A DNA stretch of 28,494 nucleotides from a virus. Below, piece after piece: positions 1-7,300 of the stretch. Location: IMG/VR virus record IMGVR_UViG_3300007539_000138, positions 1 through 28,494 of that record. One strand, given 5' to 3'. Below the pieces are notes generated by a model. It was not told where the DNA came from. It saw only the letters and a program-made list of their open reading frames with translations, and did no database searches. The first letter of the stretch is position 1. Every line of letters starts with the position of its first letter. The position numbers were made by a program, and so were the translations under genes.

Positions 1-1542
1 TCCATCACTATCAGACTGAACAACTGTTTCTTCTTTAGCAATCTGACCTAGTACAGTTTTTAATCTGTTCAAAGCCGCAATTGTCTCTTCCTGTTCACCA
101 TTACCATACTGTGCAACACCGTCCACATAGTATGCAAGCGCAGCGTCGTAAGATTGTAAGTTGCCTCCATACTGTAGGTCATAGAGAACTGCATCAATGA
201 TTAGGCCTACGTCTCTGGCACATAGGGAGTCATTGTAGGCAAAGCTAGAAGAGAACGGAGCATTCTGTTCTGTGACTTGTTTGTTAATCCAAGCGATGAT
301 TTCGTCTTGAATAAACCCTTTGTTTTCTAAGATTTGATCACCAGCATATCCGAAGTTGCTATCACGCCCTGTAGGCCATGGAGCAGTTCCTCCGAGAAGG
401 GTAGTATACTGGTATGCATCTGCTGCACTCGTTCCACTGTCAATGATCTGAATAATCTCGTCCCAGAGTAATCCAGCTTCACTATCTACGGAGTCGTTAG
501 TGATAGTATTGAGAGTGAATTCTTTTGCTTCTCTAAGCGCTCCTACGGTCTGTGGTTTCTGGTCATTAATAACCGTACTTGCTGCACCACTGTAATATCT
601 CTTACCTGAAGCTACTGATCTATAGTTAGTACCAAATAGGAAATCGTACCTTACAGCATCTACCAGAAACTTAGTGTCTCTGTTACACTTTGCTTCATTA
701 TAGTTGAAGTTGTACCATATAGGAGCTTCAACCATCTGCTTTTCGATATACTGACCAACTTCTTCAGCCAAGAATAATTTATTAGCTAACAAAAGGTCTC
801 TAGAGTTTGTTGCATCATCTTCAATTGTAGCATTACCATAATAAGACCTTGTAGCCAAGTATGTATTAGGATATGCTGCAGAGTCTAATGCATCCGCATT
901 GTCTCTACCATTTTGAATGATATCAACTAGTTCATCCCAATAATCATCAGATCTATTTTTAGCTGGAATGTTACCAGTTTTTCTTACAATAAAAGGTCCA
1001 ATAGGAGCAGAATCCCCAGTAGACAGAAACAAGCTTGTGTTTGAGTTTGCAAACTTAGCTTTCATCCATTCTAGACTGGTTAAAACTTCTGCTATACCCT
1101 TAGTGTAAGATCCTGCTCTACCTTGGAATACTTGATTAAATTTAGAACCTAATGCAATGTCATATTTTGCACCATCAATGTAGTATTGAAGATCACGTAT
1201 TGTCTTTTCTTCAATAATAGATTCTTCCGCACCATCAGAATCCAATCCAGCATCGGCACGTCTTTGTGCCGCCATTTCTAATGCCTTATCAATCGTAAGG
1301 AATGCCCTATCTAAGCTTGTACCATCGTTACTATCATCACCGCTCTTAGAAACATAAAAGACGTTTTCTGCTACTGCTGAACCGCCAAGTTCCACAATAG
1401 AAAGTTCGCCATTTTTATCTCTCTTGAAGAACATCTTGCCGTCATGTGTATTGACGGCAACCTCACCCAGCGCAAGCTGACTAGCTGTAGGTTTATTACC
1501 TGCGACCGAACTACGGCGCAGCTTAATAGTAGAAGCTGACAT
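1..1542 (-). CDS. Tail fibre / virion structural protein, C-terminus cut by window edge
   Basis: The frame is open for 514 codons and runs off the window, so the C-terminus is missing. The start ATG at 1542 has GGAG six bases upstream. The N-terminus (LRRSSVAGNKPTASQLALGE, then NTHDGKMFFK) is the head seen on many marine T4-like fibre and structural proteins. It is followed by YVSKSGDDSNDGTSLDRAF at about residues 63-81, a typical entry into a right-handed beta-helix. Three copies of a degenerate block (RD, then IDA or IDG, YD, G-N or G-S, Y) occur near plus coordinates 125-226, 597-692 and 1105-1205. The gene has its own late promoter and structured leader. It probably forms a host-contacting appendage; the family is recognised by its head only and the receptor is unknown. 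Confidence 0.75.
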   Translation of the reverse strand, partial: MSASTIKLRRSSVAGNKPTASQLALGEVAVNTHDGKMFFKRDKNGELSIVELGGSAVAENVFYVSKSGDDSNDGTSLDRAFLTIDKALEMAAQRRADAGLDSDGAEESIIEEKTIRDLQYYIDGAKYDIALGSKFNQVFQGRAGSYTKGIAEVLTSLEWMKAKFANSNTSLFLSTGDSAPIGPFIVRKTGNIPAKNRSDDYWDELVDIIQNGRDNADALDSAAYPNTYLATRSYYGNATIEDDATNSRDLLLANKLFLAEEVGQYIEKQMVEAPIWYNFNYNEAKCNRDTKFLVDAVRYDFLFGTNYRSVASGKRYYSGAASTVINDQKPQTVGALREAKEFTLNTITNDSVDSEAGLLWDEIIQIIDSGTSAADAYQYTTLLGGTAPWPTGRDSNFGYAGDQILENKGFIQDEIIAWINKQVTEQNAPFSSSFAYNDSLCARDVGLIIDAVLYDLQYGGNLQSYDAALAYYVDGVAQYGNGEQEETIAALNRLKTVLGQIAKEETVVQSDSDG

Positions 1543-1547
1543 TACAT

Positions 1548-1551
1548 CTCC
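1548..1551 (-). promoter_or_regulatory. Ribosome binding site of the edge fibre gene
   Basis: GGAG, then ATGTA, then the start ATG. The ATG inside GGAGATG is out of frame, so the second ATG at 1542 is the start. Confidence 0.6.
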
Positions 1552-1594
1552 AGGTTTTCCATACGACTATATAGTCTAAATTTTTATATTTTAT

Positions 1595-1623
1595 AGTGGC
1601 GAAGCTATATAGTTTTCGCCACT
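1595..1623 (-). promoter_or_regulatory. Perfect 9-bp hairpin at the 5' end of a late leader
   Basis: On the minus strand, AGTGGCGAA and TTCGCCACT flank an 11-base loop containing ACTATATAG. The hairpin starts about seven bases after the TATAAATA box, so it would be at or very near the transcript's 5' end. What follows is A-rich (ATAAAATATAAAAA), not a U-tract, so it does not look like an intrinsic terminator for this strand. The loop can pair with the palindrome GACTATATAGTC at 1565-1576, giving a possible pseudoknot. Confidence 0.6.
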
Positions 1624-1629
1624 TTCATT

Positions 1630-1637
1630 TATTTATA
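1630..1637 (-). promoter_or_regulatory. T4-type late promoter box (TATAAATA)
   Basis: An exact TATAAATA lies directly after the TAG stop of the DSA-repeat fibre gene and upstream of the edge fibre gene. In T4 this box is the only sequence element read by the late sigma factor gp55. A start about 6-7 bases downstream would give a leader of about 80 bases. Confidence 0.7.
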
Positions 1638-3437
1638 CTAGAAAGTACCGCCGTCTACCTGATTAATTTCAACATATCCTGTGCTTACTGTAACTCTAAA
1701 GTCACTATCGTTGAACTTAGCAAGACCTGCGCCATTAGCAATTAAGGATGTATCTGGATGCTCATCTGCACTATCGAACCTAAGTTCAGCCGTTGCGCCA
1801 GAGGAACTAACTGTACCGGCCAGTGGTACAGTAAAGTCGATTGCTCCGCCGGAATCATCATATCTTACATGAATGAAGTTCTGAATACTTGTGGTGCTAT
1901 CAACCATTGCCCCAACAAAGTCTTCAATGGCTTCTGCCTTGAGAGCAACTTGTGGAGCATTAGGAGCATCAATAAAGATAAAATCAGTTGAGTCAAACAT
2001 CGTCTTAAGACCGACAGAATCGGTAATTCTTAAGATATCAAATGTTGCAGAGTCGCCGGTCAGCGTAGTAAAGTGTGCCGAATCTACACCATTAATATTT
2101 GTAAACGACGCATTAGTAGCAGATAATTTGTTAATCTGAGCAGAATCAATCGTACCAGAATCGAGATAGAATCTAGTGATTCGTGCTGAGTCGATGTATG
2201 CAGAGTCAATATCAGCAAAATTGATATGGGCGGAATCAGCAAATAGATTTCCAACGTAAGCAGAATCGATATACGCAGAGTCGATATCAGCGGTATTGAT
2301 GTGTGCTGAGTCAACAAAGAGGTTCGTGATATTAGCAGAATCGATCTGAGTACTGTCTAACGTGGTCGGACCAGTTACGTTCAGCTTGCCAAAGTCTGCT
2401 GAGTCAGCGCTAATACCACCATTGGATCCGGAAGATCCAGTAATATGAAGATCTCTATTAATTTGGAATTCAGAATCAGGATCATACCATTCTAAGGACG
2501 GAGCAGCAGTGCTACCCCATGCAGAAGAATCGCCAATCTGAATACCACCACCGGTAAGATCCGATGTATTAGTAGCATCGTCACCAAGTACCAGATTCTT
2601 ATCACTAATAGTAACTTCAGTTGAGTTAACAGTAGTGGTAGTACCTTCTACCCTTAAGTTACCGAGAATAACTAATTCACCAGAGTCGCCCACTGGGAAC
2701 GGGTTAATAGTAAGTGTAGAGCCACTAGTAGACTGGATAGTTGTTCCACTAATATTAATTTCACCAATATTAGCAGAATCAGCATCAACATAGTTAATCT
2801 TAGCAGAGTCGATAGTTGCTCTATTAGTAACTGTTAGATCGTCAATTTTAGCAGAGTCGATATATGCAGAATCAGCACTAAAGAATTCAATATGCGCAGA
2901 ATCGGTAACCTCGATATTTGTTACCGAAAGATTACTATCAATTGTGAGCTTAGTAATTGTAGCGGAATCTGCGAGTAAAGAACTGATATTACTGAGAACG
3001 TTTCCACTGAATGTAATATTACCAGCAGCATCAAATACTAAATCTCCAGAAGAAGTGGTAATAGTATTACTGTCTGCTTCACCAAAGCGAAGGTTATCTA
3101 CTCGCCATCTGTCAATAACACCAAGACTGTCTACGAGTACTACCGTACCATAGGAGTTATCAGAGGTTTCATATGTAGGAGTAATCTGAAGAACACCAGG
3201 GGTGTGATCCATCTTTTTGGTGTAGTATTCACCACCAACAATGGCTGATCTATTACCTCCTACTCCATTTGGTACACCGACAAATAATCTTTGACCAGAT
3301 GCGGTTGCACTAGGATTAGGTGCACCAGCACCAAAGGTATAGGCAGGTTCACCTCTAGCTAGAATGGTACCCGGAGAATTGTCCGAATCGGAACGTTTAA
3401 AAAGTATGGTAGCACTATGGCCAGATCCGTGTGACAT
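1638..3437 (-). CDS. Tail fibre-like protein with DSA repeats
   Basis: This 599-aa protein has a marine T4-like fibre head at residues 1-120 (ATILFKRSD, LARGEPAYTF, LFVGVPNG, EYYTKKMDHTPG). The middle, about 155-465, is low-complexity with repeated DSA and DSAxI units. It includes a near-perfect tandem pair of 25 residues at 375-399 and 400-424 (core DSAHIN-ADIDSAYIDSA). Between them, around 245-335, is a fibre segment with SDKNLVLGDDATNTSDLTGGGIQI. There are 32 Asp-Ser dipeptides in the protein. It ends in VDGGTF, almost the same as the upstream gene's end (VEGGTF). The start follows the upstream stop directly (TAAATG), with a GGGGG stretch upstream. The repeats suggest an elongated trimeric shaft, which is inference. 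Receptor specificity is unknown. Confidence 0.7.
   Translation of the reverse strand: MSHGSGHSATILFKRSDSDNSPGTILARGEPAYTFGAGAPNPSATASGQRLFVGVPNGVGGNRSAIVGGEYYTKKMDHTPGVLQITPTYETSDNSYGTVVLVDSLGVIDRWRVDNLRFGEADSNTITTSSGDLVFDAAGNITFSGNVLSNISSLLADSATITKLTIDSNLSVTNIEVTDSAHIEFFSADSAYIDSAKIDDLTVTNRATIDSAKINYVDADSANIGEINISGTTIQSTSGSTLTINPFPVGDSGELVILGNLRVEGTTTTVNSTEVTISDKNLVLGDDATNTSDLTGGGIQIGDSSAWGSTAAPSLEWYDPDSEFQINRDLHITGSSGSNGGISADSADFGKLNVTGPTTLDSTQIDSANITNLFVDSAHINTADIDSAYIDSAYVGNLFADSAHINFADIDSAYIDSARITRFYLDSGTIDSAQINKLSATNASFTNINGVDSAHFTTLTGDSATFDILRITDSVGLKTMFDSTDFIFIDAPNAPQVALKAEAIEDFVGAMVDSTTSIQNFIHVRYDDSGGAIDFTVPLAGTVSSSGATAELRFDSADEHPDTSLIANGAGLAKFNDSDFRVTVSTGYVEINQVDGGTF
2166..2315 (-). 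repeat. Tandem 75-base repeat inside the DSA fibre gene
   Basis: Two consecutive 75-base units (2241-2315 and 2166-2240) encode VDSAHINTADIDSAYIDSAY and ADSAHINFADIDSAYIDSAR, each followed by five more residues. They are part of a wider field of DSA units between about 2030 and 3010. Codons differ between units, so the similarity is stronger in protein than in DNA, which argues against a very recent duplication. Confidence 0.7.
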
Positions 3438-3788
3438 TTAGAATGTGCCCCCTTCGACCGTCTGTCTATCTAATATTACCTTTGCTTCCCATTGTCTAAA
3501 TCCCTGCGTTCCACTCACATAATTCCATTGTAAGATGCTACCATTTTTAATAGGAGCTTGACCGTTTTGAATTCTGGTGACATTATCAGTCGAACCGGCA
3601 ATGTTAAATCCATCACTATCAAGTACATCAGACATATTAGATAAAGAAAGATCTGTTCGAGTTAAAGCTTTAAGAGTGCCAGCGGGACTACCGATAACAA
3701 TCTTTTCAACCAAAGTATTATTTTTATATTCTACCTTGACCTTTTTTGTCTCTTTTGTTCTTCTTAATTCGCTAACGTAAGTAGGCAT
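3438..3788 (-). CDS. Small structural protein of unknown function
   Basis: This 116-aa protein is not recognised beyond its setting. It starts MPTYVSELRRTKETKKVKVE, has no membrane segment or signal peptide, and contains a likely beta-rich middle. It ends TVEGGTF, a tail shared with the fibre gene just downstream (VDGGTF). Its start lies three bases past the stop of the BppU-like gene. The junction GAGATAAGATATGCC closely matches the one in front of gp8. It sits between a small BppU-like protein and a fibre, so it may connect or decorate a fibre; that is inference from position. Confidence 0.55.
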   Translation of the reverse strand: MPTYVSELRRTKETKKVKVEYKNNTLVEKIVIGSPAGTLKALTRTDLSLSNMSDVLDSDGFNIAGSTDNVTRIQNGQAPIKNGSILQWNYVSGTQGFRQWEAKVILDRQTVEGGTF

Positions 3789-3791
3789 ATC

Positions 3792-4151
3792 TTATCTCGT
3801 TACTGAAGGGGTTACAGTGATTTTACCTTCAAGGATTCTTTCAACAGTAGTATTACTATCAATCAAATCGCTATTTCTAAGCTCTACATCATAAACATAA
3901 CGACCAGGCTTCATTTTCTCAGTATCTTGTCTATCAAGCAATAGGTTAATAATTCCTGCACCTAAAGGGGCTCCATAACTCACTCTGAAGTCAAAGATTT
4001 GATCACTATCAGTTGTATTGTAAGTTTTCTTAATCTTAGCTGCTGCAAAGAAGTTTGTCAGATCTTTAGGAGTGTTATCCTCCTCGACCAGATGTAACTC
4101 AATGGCTACGTCACTTCCTCTATCAACTGTAAGATCTCTCTGTTGAGCCAT
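3792..4151 (-). CDS. Small virion protein resembling BppU N-terminal / fibre-adaptor domains
   Basis: This 119-aa protein is one beta-rich domain. The sequence runs LTVDRGSDVAIELHLVEED, then LTNFFAAAKIKKTY, then PGRYVYDVEL and a final ILEGKITVTPSVT. This order (pull-in strand, LT-AAKIRK, PGRY-YD, EG-ITVTP) is the pattern of the small phage domain related to BppU N-terminus, common beside fibres in marine T4-like phages. The start has AAAGGAAA upstream and a late promoter just before it, so it heads a three-gene late unit with the 116-aa protein and the DSA fibre. It probably has a structural or baseplate-adaptor role. Confidence 0.6.
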   Translation of the reverse strand: MAQQRDLTVDRGSDVAIELHLVEEDNTPKDLTNFFAAAKIKKTYNTTDSDQIFDFRVSYGAPLGAGIINLLLDRQDTEKMKPGRYVYDVELRNSDLIDSNTTVERILEGKITVTPSVTR

Positions 4152-4167
4152 TATTTTTCCTTTAGAT

Positions 4168-4182
4168 ACAATATTATATTGT
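4168..4182 (-). promoter_or_regulatory. Short hairpin directly after a late promoter
   Basis: On the minus strand ACAAT-ATAAT-ATTGT forms a short stem that begins at the base after TATAAATA. It would overlap the transcription start, so a role in the RNA is uncertain. Confidence 0.3.
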
Positions 4183-4190
4183 TATTTATA
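4183..4190 (-). promoter_or_regulatory. T4-type late promoter box (TATAAATA)
   Basis: An exact TATAAATA lies in the 40-base gap after the TGA stop of the 68-aa gene, 32 bases before the start of the BppU-like gene. Confidence 0.7.
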
Positions 4191-4191
4191 A

Positions 4192-4398
4192 TCATTTGGA
4201 TTTAATTATAGAAGACACTAAATCTTTTAATGTCTCCACTTCATCTTCCAAACTTTTAATTTTTTTCTTTTCTTCTAATCTATTTTTCTTTATAGCCTTG
4301 GCTCGGGCTAACCCTTCTTCATCAAAATTGGAAACTACACCTGTAGTCATATTTTTATACAGGCCTTTCGATCCTTCAACTTTTGCAAAATTACTCAT
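4192..4398 (-). CDS. 68-aa coiled-coil virion-region protein
   Basis: The start is placed at the internal ATG at 4398, giving MSNFAKVEGSKGLYKN. A further in-frame ATG at 4416 would add six residues inside the upstream gene and looks unlikely. The start at 4398 is one base after the 1771-aa gene's stop (TAAAATG). The N-terminal part (FAKVEGSKGLYKNMTTGVV) is a pattern I associate with a small conserved protein of marine T4-like phages. Residues 30-68 are highly charged and helical (KKNRLEEKKKIKSLEDEV) and probably form a coiled coil. Function is unknown; it may be a small baseplate or assembly factor. Confidence 0.6.
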   Translation of the reverse strand: MSNFAKVEGSKGLYKNMTTGVVSNFDEEGLARAKAIKKNRLEEKKKIKSLEDEVETLKDLVSSIIKSK

Positions 4399-4399
4399 T

Positions 4400-7300
4400 T
4401 TATGTACCCAAAGCAATGGCTCTCAAATCTTTAATCATTGGCACCTTAGAAGAGTTGCTAGAGTTAAATACAAACTTTAATTGGAATGAATTAAACTCAG
4501 TTAAAGAGCCGCCTAGGCCACCGATTGTCCATTCATATTCTCTAAAGACGCCTCTACTTTGGTCTGCGCCAATTACAGTGTCGGCATCAATGTAAACCCA
4601 ACTTTGATTTCCTAATACATCATCTACACCTTCTGATAGAGTTCTGTAGTATAAATCAACTCTTGATTCGGAAGGTCTATTAATGCCAGCTAATACTTTG
4701 ATACCAACAGCCGCTTGTCCCAACGTAACAGGCACTGTAATATGCTTAGATAGCGAAGAGCCATCGGCTGGATCAGTTTCGGAAACCCAGCTAATAGGGT
4801 TATTAATTGGATATGAAGCATTGGCATCAGAATCTTGATCGTCAACAAAGTTTGAATAAGTTCTCAAAGATGCTGTTTCGAGGTCTAATACTGGAGAAAC
4901 CCATGTATCAGATGTGGAAAATCTACCAACAATTTCTGCAGATTTTCTATTTGAACCACCAAGTTGAGTTTCTGTTGTTTCTATTCTACTATTAGCAATG
5001 ACTTTAGGGTTGTCAAATATCACTAACTCTCCTGGCAGAATGTCTCTACCAGTAGGAGTAGCATATGCTGCTGCTGAAACATCATTCGCATAAGAATATG
5101 ACACACCATTTGCAATAGACGCATTAAATGTCGCTGAAGTTCCTTCAACGTTAAACACATCTAAATTGGGGATCATTTCATTAAATCTAATATTAGCTTC
5201 GCTCACAACATTTGATCCACCTGTAAGCAGTGAAGCTGTTGCCTGAGAATCAGCATCATAGGTGAATCCCCAACCATCTACTTTAGTGATGGTTCTAGTA
5301 CCATTCAAGCTTGATCCCAAAATACCCGCATATCTTGTGTTGTCATCAAATCCACTAATTTGAACTGGATCGCCAATTACAAATCCATGATCAGCCATCA
5401 TAATATTAACAGAACTATCTGCGTCTGTAGTAAGCAAAGGATCAGTTTGTAGTGCCATAGATGGGCTTGCGGATGAGTCATTTTCTAAATTAAATACCCC
5501 TGAGGTTGCAAAATCAGCACGATTCAATCTAAACATCATATCTCTACGCTGGTCTGGAGTCCAGGTGATAGCGTTTTGTGACATAAAGAATGAACCAACA
5601 GTAGGCTGCTTTGTAACTCTCTTACTGCTGCTTCCTACTAAGAAGTTTTCAATCTCTGCTACATATACATTATATTCTTGTGTATTTGCAATCAAAACAA
5701 ATGCATATTCAGTGAAGCCTTCTAGGTATAAAGGTCTATCGAATGTGAACCTGGTCATACCTTGACTTCTAATTCGATCCATTGTTCCTTCATTTAAATT
5801 TTCAGGAGCTTCGGTAAATGAATTAATTGTATCAATATTTGGAGTGAGAGTCACAACACCACCAGGCATGATATTATTTTGAGAAGGTACGCCGTTTTCT
5901 ACTGGTCGCACTTCAAGTCTAATTGGAACTGTGTTAGATTTCGTGGCTAAGAATACATCAATGCTTGTGATAAACCCACCATTAGCATTTGCTAACTGGA
6001 AAGACTGTGCAATAGGTTCTTTGCGCTTGCCTCTTCTTCTTCTACGACCAGTTGGCTGCTGAGGTTGAGGTCTTGGGCGTGGGCGTGGATTAACTCTAAT
6101 TGTAGTCTGCACTGAGATTTGATTAATCAGAGAAGTTAATTCACCTTGAGCAATGTAATTTGTGCCTGCACCAGACAAAGCTTGAGCATCATCATTAACA
6201 CTGATATCAAGAAGCTTAACCTCTTTTACGCCAGCATCAAATTTTATTTGTGAGTTATTTGGAATATAGAAAGAACCACTGACCATACCATAAGCATCTG
6301 TAACCAAAGTACCTGATGTTTCTGGGTGGCTGAGTAGGCCAACATATTCTCCAGAAAGATAATCATCTGGAGCAGATACTTCCGAGAATGTTCTATAGTC
6401 TTCTTGCTGAACATAATCTGCAAGATTGACGCCATCAAAAAACAGGAAATGCTCTCTATTAGGCGCCAATTCTTGCGCTCTAAAGAATACTCTTCTAGAC
6501 CTAATATATGGCAGCAAATCCACTGATTCCACTCTTCGACCTACAACAGTTCTAACTACAGTTCTGTTACCGTTTGTGGTGGTCGTGGAGCTACCAATAT
6601 CACCAAAAGAGCTTGAAGGTGTTGGTTTGGTATCAACAATTGTAGTATCAATAGGAAAAGAACCTACTGTATTGTTTGTTGCTAACGGATTTGCTGCTTG
6701 ACCGCCACCTGCAAATCTAGTTAGAGAACTACTTCTGTTTCTGCGGCCAGAAAGTGTGAATGTATTAACAACTACACGAGGAGGGTTTCTACGAGGAGGC
6801 ATACCCAAGAGACCACGCCAAGCTTCTCGCCGCCGTCTAGTGGTGTTAACCGTGCCGCCTGATGGTCTTCTACGAGTTACAACAGGGTCTCTTCCTCTAC
6901 TAGTACTTTCAGATACTACTTCTTCACCAATTACAACAGATTCATTCCAAATGTCGGTTTCTGGAGAAATATCAAGTGTTCCAGAATAAAGAATAACATC
7001 AAAAGGATTGACATTGACTGTTGTAGTTGCCAAATCCTGATATGTTACTACAGCGTCACTGTAATTTAAATATACAGAAGAATTTTTAACTACGGTATTT
7101 AAGTTACTAGATGCTGTACTGTCATATGAAAGTTTAGCATTTTTCTCATTAACAAAAGGTCTAATTACATTTAAATCAAGGTCTAATGTTGCATTGTATT
7201 GTGAACTGAATACATCAGAAAATAGCATATCTTTAAAGTTGTCGGCAAAAAAACCATTCTTAAATCTATTGTTACCATTAGAGTCAAATACTTCTGTAGT

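Noticed and set aside
1595-1623. Intrinsic terminator for the DSA fibre transcript
   Set aside because: The stem is good, but the minus-strand sequence after it is A-rich without a U-tract, and the hairpin lies just after a late promoter. A leader element fits better, though partial termination cannot be excluded.
4399-4416. Longer start (MLWVHK) for the 68-aa protein
   Set aside because: It would overlap the upstream gene by 17 bases and the added residues look unrelated; the ATG at 4398 is coupled to the stop and begins the recognised MSNFAKVEG motif.
6426-6989. Plus-strand open frames opposite the Arg-rich part of the giant protein
   Set aside because: Shadow frames created by Arg and Thr codon bias in the real gene; no support for expression.
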